A stretch of 36,504 bases of DNA from Lentisphaerae bacterium RIFOXYA12_64_32 (GCA_001803235.1 MHBL01000418.1:24134-60637), one strand, 5' to 3'; counted from the stretch's first letter, positions 8,290 through 16,754 are shown. Program-made: numbers and translations. The notes: generated by a model from the sequence alone, not told the origin.

Positions 8290-9633
8290 CTACGCCATCA
8301 CGCGCACGTTCAACAACCGCGCCAGGCGCCGCAGCGTGGCGGCGTGCTGTCCGCCGAACACCGCCACGTGATGCGGCATGCCGGCGTGGCACAGTTCTTC
8401 GAACAGCGCCGCCACGTCCGTTCCCGGCAGTTCCGCCAGCCCGTTGGTGCCCCGCAGCAGACGCCGGGGCTGGATGGTAGATGCCTCGCGCACCATCAGG
8501 CGGTATTCGCCGTCACAGCGCCAGAAGCGGAACAGCGTGATCGGCACCCCCGCCTTGAGGTTGGCGTCGAGCACCCCGGGCTTGCGGTTGTTGAAGTGGC
8601 ACGCCGCACGCGGGCCAAACTCGGCCCCGACCGCCTCGCACAAGCCCAGGCACGCGTTCCCGCCGTGCCACAGCGTGATCGTCGAACGATCGTGCTCGAG
8701 CCAGTCGGAAAGGTACCCCTGCCCGAACTCGAGCAAGGCGCCGGCCAGACAGCAGACCGCCCCGTCCACGTCGCCCTCGCAGGCGATCGGGAACTCCTCG
8801 GTCGCCAACCGCGCCATGCCCACGTACGGCCACTGCCCGAGCATACTGGGACACTCCGGCCAGCAGCGTACGGCCAGCGCGTCGATCCCCTCAGTGATGA
8901 ACAAATGCTTCATGGCCAAATAGTAACGAGACGCCAACGGCAGATCGCTCTCTGTCATATCCAGCAGCGGTATGCCCAACTCGCGGAAGGTGGCCAGATC
9001 TTTGTCCACCTCAGCCGCTGCCACGCTTTGCACCAGGTCCTGGAACTCGTGCAGCCCAAACTGCCGCAATTGCGGCCCAAGCTGCTGCCTCAACTCGAAC
9101 GGGTCCGACGCCATGTTGACAAACCCAGGCGCGTGACTGCCCACCAACCCAACCTTGCTGCGTCGCAGGCGTTGCGCGGCAACAGCCAATCGCACGGCCG
9201 CGTGCAGTTGCGCAGCGGTCTCGGACAAACCCGGCATGCCGTAGACCAGTTCGAACGGGTGTCGAAGCTGGCGCAGGGTCGACGCGAACACATGCGTGCC
9301 GACCAAACTGCACGAACTGATCATGCTGCCATCGGGCCTCTCCGGCGTAGCCCAGAGCACCAACGGGCCGGTCCAGAGCCGGTCGAGCGCCACCGCCAGG
9401 TTCCCGTCACTCATCGTCGGCTGCAACACCACCAGAGTGTCCACACCCTTGGATTGGCACTCAACCACCGCGACCTCAAGTGTCGCCTCGTCGACGATGG
9501 GTGCGGCAGGACGAAGGGCGACGAACGCGGCACTCCGCAACTGCTCCGTTACCCGTCCCACGATGTGGGATGCCCACTCCGGGTCGAACCCCGGCCGACG
9601 ACGCCCCAGAACCAAAATGCCTGCTGTAGTCAT
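8290..9633 (-). CDS. L-fucose/L-arabinose isomerase-like protein
   Basis: A 447-residue protein of the L-fucose isomerase and related proteins group (COG2407), a cytoplasmic ketol isomerase superfamily that needs Mn2+ and interconverts aldoses and ketoses. Supporting segments are ITEGIDALAVRCWPECP (the conserved Glu/Trp-Pro region) and CEGDVDGAVCC, where Glu and Asp correspond to metal ligands, with a final His-rich segment HAGMPHHVAVFGGQ. True FucI is about 590 residues, so this belongs to the shorter, functionally diverse branch. The start at 9633 has GAGG 8 nt upstream. In the block it is the best candidate for the first step, turning an incoming aldose into the ketose needed by the transketolase downstream in the pathway (inference). 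Confidence 0.82.
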   Translation of the reverse strand: MTTAGILVLGRRRPGFDPEWASHIVGRVTEQLRSAAFVALRPAAPIVDEATLEVAVVECQSKGVDTLVVLQPTMSDGNLAVALDRLWTGPLVLWATPERPDGSMISSCSLVGTHVFASTLRQLRHPFELVYGMPGLSETAAQLHAAVRLAVAAQRLRRSKVGLVGSHAPGFVNMASDPFELRQQLGPQLRQFGLHEFQDLVQSVAAAEVDKDLATFRELGIPLLDMTESDLPLASRYYLAMKHLFITEGIDALAVRCWPECPSMLGQWPYVGMARLATEEFPIACEGDVDGAVCCLAGALLEFGQGYLSDWLEHDRSTITLWHGGNACLGLCEAVGAEFGPRAACHFNNRKPGVLDANLKAGVPITLFRFWRCDGEYRLMVREASTIQPRRLLRGTNGLAELPGTDVAALFEELCHAGMPHHVAVFGGQHAATLRRLARLLNVRVMA

Positions 9634-9750
9634 GCGTGAATCCTCGTTGGGGAAACCGCTGTGCCCCGTTCGGCAAATCCCGGATTGAACGGCAGCGCCG
9701 GTTTCAGTGTTCATTGGCCCGCGGGCAGCGCAGACGCCTGACCGGGCAGT

Positions 9751-10557
9751 TCAGCCCGCGGCGAACCCCGCCAAGATCCCCTTCACATACCCGAGCGTGA
9801 ACGCCACATTCCGCTTGATGCGCGGCAGTTCCGTGCCCGCCACACACTCCACGTAGAACGGACCCCGGAAGCCGCCCCGCGCCAAGTTCCCGAGCACGAG
9901 CGGGAAGTCGACCAGGCCGTCCCCGGCCGTCACCATCACGTCCGGAACGTCGTTCTCGACCTTGCAGTCCTTGATGATCGCGGTGGAAACCCGCGAGGCG
10001 ATCTCGGTCGCGTCCTTGCCCGGCCGGCGTGCACCCTTCGTGTAGTACACCAAGTTACCCGGGTCATAGCAGATGCCGAATGCGGGGTGGTTCACCTTTT
10101 CGTGGGCTCGGGCCAGGTCTTCGGCTGTCAGGCTGATCCCGCCGTGCGGCTTCATGGTGATGCGGACCCCGCACGACTGCGCGTGCGGCGCGCAACGCCG
10201 CATCAGCTCGAAGTAGTCCTCGTAGAGCTTTTCGTTGCCGGTGCCGCAGTCGAGCAACCAGGTGGCACCGACCGCCGCGACGTTGTCGATCAGCCGGCGG
10301 TAGTTGTCGACCGCGGCATCGAGCCCCTGCTCCAACCGGGTCCCGCCAATGACCATCGAGGGCCGCAGACCTGCGTCCGCCGCCGCCTTGCGCACGCCGG
10401 CAATCTCCGACGCCGTGCTCTCGGCGTTCACCGGTACCTTGCCGCCGTGACTGAACACGGCCACGTCGGTATAGCCTGCTTCCGCAATGTGCGCCAGCGC
10501 CTCCGCCAGCGTCAGCTTATTGAAGGGCCGTGTGGTGCAACCAATGGTGAGTTCCAT
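9751..10557 (-). CDS. TIM-barrel sugar isomerase/epimerase
   Basis: A 268-residue PF01261 TIM-barrel protein, the third of this superfamily in the block. Recognisable segments are IGCTTRPFNKLTLAEALAHI at the start, KPHGGISLTAED, and FGICYDPGNLVYY with a metal-binding Asp, then KDCKVEND and PFYVECVAG near the end. Lys replaces Glu in the strand-5 position (MKPHGG); this variant recurs, as far as I recall, in PVC-type members and need not mean inactivity. GGAG lies 6 nt before the ATG. The three barrels of the block differ in sequence, so they are not recent duplicates and probably act on successive intermediates. No substrate can be given. Confidence 0.83.
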   Translation of the reverse strand: MELTIGCTTRPFNKLTLAEALAHIAEAGYTDVAVFSHGGKVPVNAESTASEIAGVRKAAADAGLRPSMVIGGTRLEQGLDAAVDNYRRLIDNVAAVGATWLLDCGTGNEKLYEDYFELMRRCAPHAQSCGVRITMKPHGGISLTAEDLARAHEKVNHPAFGICYDPGNLVYYTKGARRPGKDATEIASRVSTAIIKDCKVENDVPDVMVTAGDGLVDFPLVLGNLARGGFRGPFYVECVAGTELPRIKRNVAFTLGYVKGILAGFAAG

Positions 10558-10660
10558 GTCTCGCTCCTTTGTTTCTGCTCCTGACGCGGCTGGACTGTGG
10601 GTAGTCAATAGGCGGGCGTTGGCCCACTCCGACCGCATGGGTTTCAACTCGTTTTTCCTT

Positions 10661-10692
10661 ACAGCCTAACAGCCTATCCACCTACAGTCTAC
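10661..10692. repeat. tandem array 6: degenerate ACAGCCTA octamers
   Basis: Two perfect ACAGCCTA units are followed by two degraded ones (TCCACCTA, CAGTCTAC). It lies 104 nt upstream of the TIM-barrel isomerase start, in the gap after the DUF4838 gene. Confidence 0.7.
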
Positions 10693-10727
10693 CTGCGTGG
10701 CTACGAAGGTGCGTTTCCTTCACGGTT

Positions 10728-12980
10728 CTACTTGGGCGGCGCGTCCCCGACCCGGATGTGCGCCACCCAGATCTGTGAGTCGCCGCCGCCCAGGCCGATC
10801 GTTTGGGTGCGCTTACCCGGCGCCATGGCCGCGGGTGGAATGCGGAACACCAGCGTCTCCCAGCGTGCCTGCCCCGACAACGGGACCTCGGGTTTCACCG
10901 GCGTCCAGATGCCGCCCTGGGCGTAACTCCGGCGCTCCCCGTCGGTGTTGACCACAATGCCGTCCAACGCTGACTCGCCCCAGACGTCCATGGCAACCGT
11001 CACCGGTTGCGTTGCGTCCGCCGCGCGAATGACAACGGTCGCCCAGCCCGCGCTGGTGTCGCCCGGCCCCGTCTCATCCGCGTTCCAGCAAGTGCGTCCG
11101 CCTTTCGTCTCAGCCTTGCCGAAGCCGCTGGCGAATTCGCCCAACTCGATGTTCAGGTCCATGGACTCCACAAACCGGGCGGCGCCCGAATTGCGGCACA
11201 GCGCCAGGGCTTTCTGCCCGTGCTCCTTGACCAGGGTCGCCGCGTCGATATCCAGTTCGTCCCGGTACCGTTGCATCATCTCGATAGCCAGAACCATCTG
11301 CCATCCGTACTCAAACGTGTCGCTCACCGCCTTGATCCGGTCGAGGCCGGCGGCGCTGTCTGCAGACTTGGCCGCCCGTGCCAGCGCAGCCCGGGCACAC
11401 TCGATGTCTGCGGGCGAGTACAGACCCGGCGCCTGGCTGGGCGGATCTTCGGAGTAGGGTTTCCCGGTGCGCCGCACCGAATCATCCACGTGTCTGTAGA
11501 AGTCGTTCATGGCCGGTGCCACCGCGCCGAACATGTGGCGGGTCCAGTCTTCGGCAACGGCGACAGGGTTGGCCTCGGGGTCCCACAGCAGACGCGCGAT
11601 GACGTAGTAGAGCGGGCCATCGAGCTTCCAGTCGCTCAGCGTGCTCTGGCAGTAGTAACGGCGAATACCGAGCGAATGCAGGTACCGGATGTCCTCCGCA
11701 AAGGTCCGCTGCACCGGTCGGGGCAGCCGCCACCACATGGACTTGCTGACGTACGAGTAGAACAGCAGGTGCGGCGCGGCAACGGCCCACTTGCGCAGCA
11801 GCACGTCGAACTGCCGGTTGGCTTCGGAAGCCGGGTCCGCGATGGCCCTCGAGTAATCCGCGGGCGCATAGTGGCAGAGGTAGGGAACCACGTTGGGCAG
11901 GGGCTTGACCGTGTCCGGGGGCTCGGCGTAATTGACGTAGGCCAGCACCAGCAGCAGTCGGTCCGGATGCTTCACGGCGACACGACGCGCCACCTCGTTG
12001 GCGAACCAGAACACCCGGTCACCCATGAACGGCCGGTCACCAGCCAGGCCCTGCCGCGTGGTGCGGGCGCCGCACAAGTCACGGTCGAGCTTCTGGCAAC
12101 GCTCGCACTCGCACCAGCCGTAGCCGTCGTTGGGCGAAATGGACGTGATACGGCAGTTGGGGTCGCCGTCAAAGATGGCAACGATGTTCCGCGCAAACTC
12201 GTCGGCCAGTCCCTCGGCGGTGACGCACAACTGCACGTTATCGCGGCTGGGAACACGCTGCTCCTTGATGAGCGGGTACCATTCCGGGTGCGTCGCGAAA
12301 TACTTGTCCGGCGGAATCACCTGGCAGTAGGTGTGACAGCCCGGGAGCTGCGGCGGCAGGTAGAAGCACTGGCCGTTGACAGGGGCCGAGTCCGGGGAGT
12401 AGTAGCCGTTCATCCCGACCTTCAGCCCCCACGACAGGCACGCCGCGTTCGCGCGGTCAACGAAGAACCGGTGCTCGAACGCCGGCGCGGTCATGGTCCG
12501 CCCCACCGCCGGTGCAAGCGTCACTGCGGCAGGCACGAACTCGATATCCGGCGCCAGCCACCGGCACCCGAGATACTGATCGAGGAAGCGGTACACCGCA
12601 AACAACGTGCCGCGCTCCGAGCCGCCGCACAGGACCACCGCGTCATCGGCGACACGGATCACAACGCCTTCGGCATGACCCTGCAGGAACTCGGTCTCCT
12701 CGGCCAAGAGGCCGTCCCGCACGCCAACACGCACCGGGCAAACCCCAGCCACGGCCTGTGCCGCGGCGACGGTGGGGAGTTCACCGCCGGAAATGGCCTT
12801 CACATACCTGGCCAGTTCCGCTGCCGCCTGGCGCGTGGTCTCGCCCGCCCCCTCGGGAACCACAATCGTCGCCCGCGGAACCCCATCCTGCACCAACACC
12901 GGCGCTGCCGACACAACCGTTGCCCCGAGCCACCAGAGGATGTTGGCCCACGCAACAGCGATTACAGCACGCTTCCTCAT
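10728..12980 (-). CDS. secreted DUF4838 protein with alpha-glucuronidase-like N-terminus (1)
   Basis: A 750-residue exported protein. Residues 1-25 are a Sec signal peptide (MRKR, a hydrophobic stretch, then VVSA before AP). Residues 35-150 resemble the N-terminal domain of GH67 alpha-glucuronidases (AAAELARYVKAISGGELP). The DUF4838 core follows, with HPEWYPLI, QLCVTAEG, ISPNDGYGWCECERC (about 281-295, a paired-cysteine motif typical of the family) and a long TIM-barrel-like region. The last 150 residues look like a carbohydrate-binding-type beta domain. The start at 12980 is supported by GGGAGG 7 nt upstream and by the signal peptide. DUF4838 proteins are presumed glycoside hydrolases with unsettled activity. 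It is in line with the transketolase operon, 185 nt downstream of the RpiB-like gene. Confidence 0.87.
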   Translation of the reverse strand: MRKRAVIAVAWANILWWLGATVVSAAPVLVQDGVPRATIVVPEGAGETTRQAAAELARYVKAISGGELPTVAAAQAVAGVCPVRVGVRDGLLAEETEFLQGHAEGVVIRVADDAVVLCGGSERGTLFAVYRFLDQYLGCRWLAPDIEFVPAAVTLAPAVGRTMTAPAFEHRFFVDRANAACLSWGLKVGMNGYYSPDSAPVNGQCFYLPPQLPGCHTYCQVIPPDKYFATHPEWYPLIKEQRVPSRDNVQLCVTAEGLADEFARNIVAIFDGDPNCRITSISPNDGYGWCECERCQKLDRDLCGARTTRQGLAGDRPFMGDRVFWFANEVARRVAVKHPDRLLLVLAYVNYAEPPDTVKPLPNVVPYLCHYAPADYSRAIADPASEANRQFDVLLRKWAVAAPHLLFYSYVSKSMWWRLPRPVQRTFAEDIRYLHSLGIRRYYCQSTLSDWKLDGPLYYVIARLLWDPEANPVAVAEDWTRHMFGAVAPAMNDFYRHVDDSVRRTGKPYSEDPPSQAPGLYSPADIECARAALARAAKSADSAAGLDRIKAVSDTFEYGWQMVLAIEMMQRYRDELDIDAATLVKEHGQKALALCRNSGAARFVESMDLNIELGEFASGFGKAETKGGRTCWNADETGPGDTSAGWATVVIRAADATQPVTVAMDVWGESALDGIVVNTDGERRSYAQGGIWTPVKPEVPLSGQARWETLVFRIPPAAMAPGKRTQTIGLGGGDSQIWVAHIRVGDAPPK

Positions 12981-13083
12981 GTTGGGACCTCCCGTCATTC
13001 GTACTCGCCTTCCGTTTCCATGGCGCGTCCGACACCCATGCCCCCCGGCCCAAGACCAGGAGATCGGCCCCATGGAGTGCCTC

Positions 13084-13110
13084 TTTGGAGCGCCCGCGTC
13101 CTCGCGGGCC
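13084..13110. repeat. GC-rich hairpin repeat, copy 2
   Basis: TTTGGAGC followed by GCCCGCG-tcct-CGCGGGC, in the same orientation as copy 1 at 2220 and opposite to copy 3 at 36143. It lies between the RpiB-like stop and the DUF4838 start. There is no T-tract. Confidence 0.78.
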
Positions 13111-13165
13111 GGCTTGGGGCGCGCTTGGTGTTGCACCGGGCACTACGACAGACCCGCACGCCTTC

Positions 13166-13669
13166 TCAGCCCCCGAGCGTTTCGATCTGTCGCGGCCCAA
13201 CCGCAACGCCGCGTGTCATCAGTTCGTCGCGCGCTTCGCGCCAGAACTCCCGGACCTTCTCGGGGACGTCCGGCGCATCCTGGAACCGCACGCTCACGAA
13301 CGCATCGACCATCTGGCAGGCGAGTTCCGGCGCGACGACCGCCTCGCCGAGACACAGCACGTTGGCGTCGTTGACGACCCGGGCCAACCGCGCCGTCTGC
13401 ACCGACTCGCAACTGACGGCACAAACGCCCTTGAACTTGCCCGCCGCCAGGCTAGCACCCGTGCCGCTGCCGCAGCAGTTCACCGCCAGTTCGGCGCCGC
13501 CATCCGCAAGGGCCGACGCAATGCGCTGGCCGATGCTCGGGAACTTCACGAACACCGACGTGTCATGGCAACCAACGTCGATCACCTCGTGACCCGCTGC
13601 CTGCAAGCGCGCCTTGATCGCTTCCTTGAGCCGGAAGCCCTTGACGACCGAGCCGACGGCGATTTTCAT
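13166..13669 (-). CDS. RpiB/LacAB-like sugar isomerase with altered substrate site
   Basis: A 167-residue protein with the RpiB/LacA/LacB fold (PF02502). The catalytic Cys is present (C66 in NCCGSGTG), as is NDANVLCLG. By alignment from memory with E. coli RpiB, the Asp9-His10 pair is Val8-Val9 here (GSVVKG), the ring-opening His99 is Val99, and the Arg133/Arg137 region (GGRHxxxR) is replaced by DAPDVPEKVR. These residues open the ring and hold the phosphate, so the substrate is probably open-chain and not a normal pentose phosphate. The ATG overlaps the transketolase C-subunit stop (ATGA, 13666-13669), so the two are translationally coupled. A sulfo-tetrose or another non-phosphorylated short sugar is a reasonable guess; a structural or regulatory role cannot be excluded. 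Confidence 0.85.
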   Translation of the reverse strand: MKIAVGSVVKGFRLKEAIKARLQAAGHEVIDVGCHDTSVFVKFPSIGQRIASALADGGAELAVNCCGSGTGASLAAGKFKGVCAVSCESVQTARLARVVNDANVLCLGEAVVAPELACQMVDAFVSVRFQDAPDVPEKVREFWREARDELMTRGVAVGPRQIETLGG

Positions 13670-14613
13670 GCGCACCTCCCAGCCATTCGCCGGCACGCGT
13701 CGACGATGTGCGGCGTACCGAACCCGTGCTTGTCGAAAAGGTACTTCTCGGTCGCCACTTCGCCGAACCGGTCGGGAACGCCAAGACGCTTCACCGGGAC
13801 CGGGTGGTTCTCGCATAGCACTTCGCACACCGCACCGCCGAGTCCGCCGATGATATTCTGGTTCTCGACCGTCACCACACGGCCGGTCTTGCGCGCCGAG
13901 GCGATGAGCGTTGCGGCGTCGAACGGCTTCACTGACGGGTAGTGCAGCAGTTCGACATCGACGCCGGCCGTGGCCAGGTTCTTGGCGGCGTCCAGCGCGA
14001 ACGGGGTCATGTACCCGGTCGACACCAACGTCACCTGCGTTCCCGGCCGCAGCACCACAGCCCGCTCCGGGTCGAACGCGCAACCGTCGTCGAACAGTTT
14101 CGGCATCTTGGGGCGGATCAGTTGCATGTAGGTCGGCTTGCCCGAGCGGGCCATGTGCCGCAGCACAGCGCGCAGTTCGTAGACGTCACACGGGCTGTAG
14201 ACGTGCATGTTCGGCATGGCACGCATGATGGCGAGGTCCTGGAAACACATGTGCGTGCCGCCGTTCGGCCCGGCCGTGATGCCCGGCGCCGTACCGACGA
14301 CCTTCACGTTGTTGTTGGCGTACGCGACGCTGATGGTGATCTGGTCGTAAACCCGCCGCGACGCGAAACAGGTGAAGCTGGCACAGAACGGGATCTTCCC
14401 TTCCGCGGCCAGACCGGCGCCGACCGAGATCATGTTCGCCTCCGCCACCCCGACGTTGACGAAGTTCGCCGGATGCTTCTTCGCGACCTCGGGGTTTGTC
14501 CCCGACGCCTTGCTTAGGTCCGCCTCGACACAGACCACATTGGGGTCCGCATCCATCAGTTCGTTCAACGTGATCCCGTAAACCGCGCGCATTTCCAGTT
14601 CGTGGTAGGCCAT
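13666..14613 (-). CDS. transketolase, C-terminal (pyrimidine-binding) subunit
   Basis: A 315-residue protein covering the pyrimidine-binding and C-terminal domains of transketolase (COG3958 type). Glu58 in VNVGVAEANM is the TPP-activating glutamate. The loop that reads GEDGPTHQ in classical enzymes is GPNGGTHMCFQDLAIMR here, the style of split enzymes. Split transketolases occur in general pentose metabolism but also as dedicated enzymes, such as apulose-4-phosphate transketolase and sulfofructose transketolase. The N-subunit gene is 146 nt upstream and the RpiB-like gene overlaps by 4 nt, so the three form one unit. The ATG at 14613 starts the fold directly; a tandem array lies 53 nt before it, between the two subunit genes. 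Confidence 0.92.
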   Translation of the reverse strand: MAYHELEMRAVYGITLNELMDADPNVVCVEADLSKASGTNPEVAKKHPANFVNVGVAEANMISVGAGLAAEGKIPFCASFTCFASRRVYDQITISVAYANNNVKVVGTAPGITAGPNGGTHMCFQDLAIMRAMPNMHVYSPCDVYELRAVLRHMARSGKPTYMQLIRPKMPKLFDDGCAFDPERAVVLRPGTQVTLVSTGYMTPFALDAAKNLATAGVDVELLHYPSVKPFDAATLIASARKTGRVVTVENQNIIGGLGGAVCEVLCENHPVPVKRLGVPDRFGEVATEKYLFDKHGFGTPHIVDACRRMAGRCA

Positions 14614-14665
14614 GGTTCAACACTCCCTGTTCTCGAAGGGTCTATGCGACTGAGGTCGAAGGGCT

Positions 14666-14740
14666 CACGAGATCATCGGGATCATCGAGACCTTCGACAC
14701 TGCCGAGACCCTGACACCTGAAACCTGACACCTGAAACCT
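14666..14740. repeat. tandem array 4: 9-bp units then CTGACAC/CTGAAAC heptamers
   Basis: Five 9-mers (CACGAGATC, ATCGGGATC, ATCGAGACC, TTCGACACT, GCCGAGACC) pass directly into four alternating heptamers (CTGACAC, CTGAAAC, CTGACAC, CTGAAAC). It lies between the two transketolase subunit genes, 53 nt upstream of the C-subunit start. Confidence 0.85.
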
Positions 14741-14759
14741 CTCTTGTGGCGCCGCGCCA

Positions 14760-15626
14760 TCAATACGGCGCGGTCACGCCGCTGTCGGCGAAACACGCCA
14801 TGTACTTGCGGTACGCCGCCTCGTTTGGGACCTTGATGTTGTGACTCTCCGGCTTGTTCTCGGTCAGCGGGTGACCCTTGGACTTGACCGTGTGCGCGAT
14901 GATCATACCGGGCCGGCCCTTGACCTGAGCGGCGCGCTGAATGGTGTGGTGGATATCGTCCCAGTCATGCCCGTTCATCTCGAACACCTCCCAGCCGAAG
15001 CTGCGCCACTTGTCGGCCAGCGGTTCCAGTTCGAGGACCTCGTGGGTGGTGCCGTCGATCTGCAACTGGTTGTAGTCACAGATGGCCGTGAGCGTGTCCA
15101 GCTTGCGGTGGGCTGCGAACATCGCAGCCTCCCAGTTCTGACCCTCATTGCTCTCGCCGTCGCCAATGATGCAGAACGTGCGGTAGGTCTTGCCGTTCAT
15201 GCGTCCGGCCAGGGCGATGCCGCACGCCGCCGACAGGCCCTGCCCCAGCGACCCGGTCGTCATGTCGATGCCCGGCACGGTGCGCGCGTCGGCGTGACTG
15301 GGCAGCCGCGTCCCGTCCGCGTTCATGGTCGGGAGCCACGATGCGGGGAAGAACCCTTTCCACGCCAGCGCCGCATAGAGCACCGGTGCGGCGTGTCCTT
15401 TCGAGAGTACGAGCCGGTCGCGGTCCGCCCACTTCGGGTTCGCCGGCTCGACGCGCATGACGCGCCCGTACAAGGTCAGGACGATCTCGACCAGGCTCAG
15501 GGCGCCGCCCAGGTGCCCCGAACCGGCACGGCAGATAATGTCGGTGATCACGTACCGGAACTGCGCCGCCAGCCGGTCATACTCCGCTTGATTGAACTCG
15601 GGGGATGTCGCTACAAATGTGTTCAC
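14760..15626 (-). CDS. transketolase, N-terminal (TPP diphosphate-binding) subunit
   Basis: A 288-residue protein of the COG3959 type, carrying the diphosphate-binding domain. It shows GSGHLGGALS (residues 36-44), DRLVLSKGHAAP, TGSLGQGLS, and the TPP motif GDGESNEGQNWEA (155 onward) ending with N186 of DYNQLQIDG. It must pair with the C-subunit encoded just downstream to make an active enzyme transferring a two-carbon ketol unit. The start is GTG at 15626, not an upstream ATG: AGGAGG lies 5 nt before it, and GTGA (15623-15626) overlaps the stop of the alcohol dehydrogenase gene. This coupling ties the dehydrogenase and transketolase to one pathway. Confidence 0.92.
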   Translation of the reverse strand: MNTFVATSPEFNQAEYDRLAAQFRYVITDIICRAGSGHLGGALSLVEIVLTLYGRVMRVEPANPKWADRDRLVLSKGHAAPVLYAALAWKGFFPASWLPTMNADGTRLPSHADARTVPGIDMTTGSLGQGLSAACGIALAGRMNGKTYRTFCIIGDGESNEGQNWEAAMFAAHRKLDTLTAICDYNQLQIDGTTHEVLELEPLADKWRSFGWEVFEMNGHDWDDIHHTIQRAAQVKGRPGMIIAHTVKSKGHPLTENKPESHNIKVPNEAAYRKYMACFADSGVTAPY

Positions 15627-16738
15627 AGCAGCCTCCTGTAGATGTCCGTTAGGTCGTGGGGGGTAACCTCTTTGGGATTGTTGCGCATGTTCGGGTGAAA
15701 ACTCTCGGCGACAAGCGTGTCCATGTCCTCGGCGCGGACCCCGCACTGCGAGAGTCGCGTCGGCAGTCCGACCTGCGCGTGGAGCGCACGCACCGCATCG
15801 GCAAACTCGCCCAGGCTGCGGACTCCGCAACATTGAAACAGCACATCCATCTTGCCCTGCAGCGCCGGGTAGTTGAACTCGACGAACGCCGCCAGGGTCA
15901 ACGCGCAGGCGGTCCCATGCGGGACGCCGAACCGCGAGGTCAGCGGGAAACTGCAGGCGTGCACGGCCGCGGTCTTCGGCAGTGCAAATGCAAGCCCCCC
16001 GAGCAAGGATGCCAGGGCCATCTCGCGGCGCGCCTCGCGGTCGTCCCCGTTCCGGACTGCCCTGCCGAGGAAGGGCAGGACTCGCGTGATGCAGCCGATG
16101 GCCAGAGCATCGGTGACCGGCATGGCGCCACGGGACCAGTAGGCTTCCAGGCCGTGCGAAAGCGCATCCATTCCCGTTGCCGCCGTGACGGTCGCGGGCA
16201 TCGAGTACGTCAGTTCCGGGTCAACGATGGCGAGGGCGGGAAAGAGATACGGACTGACGAGCGGCTGCTTGCAGTGCCGCGCGGTCCAGGTGATGACCGA
16301 GACCGGCGTCACCTCGCTGCCCGTTCCCGCTGTCGTCGGCACCGCGATGACGGGGATGCTGTGCTTCTCGACCTTGCGCTTGCCATCGAGGTACTCGGCC
16401 ACGTCCGCACCGGTGGCCGCGACCAGAGCCGCCGCCTTGGCCGTGTCGAGCGAACTGCCGCCGCCAACCCCGACCACGCAACCGATCTTGTGCTCCCCGG
16501 CCAGGCGCCCGCAGCGATTGATCGTTTCCACCGAAGGATTCGGCTCCACGTCGGCAAAGACGACCACTTCGCGGTCAGGGAGCAGACCGCGCACCCGCTC
16601 GGTGATTCCCGCCGCGGCCAGGTGCGGGTCCGTGACCAGCAACACCGCCGCGGTGTCGACACGCTCCGGGAGCCGCGCCAACGCCCCGTCGCCGAACAGG
16701 ATTTCAACCGGACTCAGGTAGTTCCACACGTCGTTCAT
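15623..16738 (-). CDS. iron-type alcohol dehydrogenase
   Basis: A 371-residue group III (iron-dependent) alcohol dehydrogenase (PF00465). The NAD(P) site is GGGSSLDTAK (92-101), with PTTAGTGSE following. The metal ligands are D191 and H195 (MDALSHGLEAY), H260 (VHACSFPL) and H274 (VPHGTACA), all present. The family reduces small aldehydes: lactaldehyde, glycerone, phosphonoacetaldehyde or sulfoacetaldehyde. The stop overlaps the start of the transketolase N-subunit by GTGA, so it probably removes the aldehyde released by that transketolase (inference). The start at 16738 has GAGGAG 6 nt upstream; the frame is open for 26 more codons but these lie in a palindromic leader repeat. Confidence 0.9.
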   Translation of the reverse strand: MNDVWNYLSPVEILFGDGALARLPERVDTAAVLLVTDPHLAAAGITERVRGLLPDREVVVFADVEPNPSVETINRCGRLAGEHKIGCVVGVGGGSSLDTAKAAALVAATGADVAEYLDGKRKVEKHSIPVIAVPTTAGTGSEVTPVSVITWTARHCKQPLVSPYLFPALAIVDPELTYSMPATVTAATGMDALSHGLEAYWSRGAMPVTDALAIGCITRVLPFLGRAVRNGDDREARREMALASLLGGLAFALPKTAAVHACSFPLTSRFGVPHGTACALTLAAFVEFNYPALQGKMDVLFQCCGVRSLGEFADAVRALHAQVGLPTRLSQCGVRAEDMDTLVAESFHPNMRNNPKEVTPHDLTDIYRRLL

Positions 16739-16754
16739 TTCCGACTCCTCGCGA

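Noticed and set aside
8248..9639. 463-codon open frame on the plus strand
   Set aside because: It is antisense to the L-fucose-isomerase-like gene; its translation is rich in Arg/His/Pro/Gln and resembles no family. Long antisense frames are normal in GC-rich genes.
11007..13592. 861-codon open frame on the plus strand
   Set aside because: It spans the antisense of the DUF4838 gene, the gap and part of the RpiB-like gene; no domain, no ribosome-binding site and composition typical of an antisense frame.
13166..13669. Naming the protein rpiB (ribose-5-phosphate isomerase B)
   Set aside because: The ring-opening and phosphate-binding residues are replaced; only the fold and the catalytic Cys are shared.
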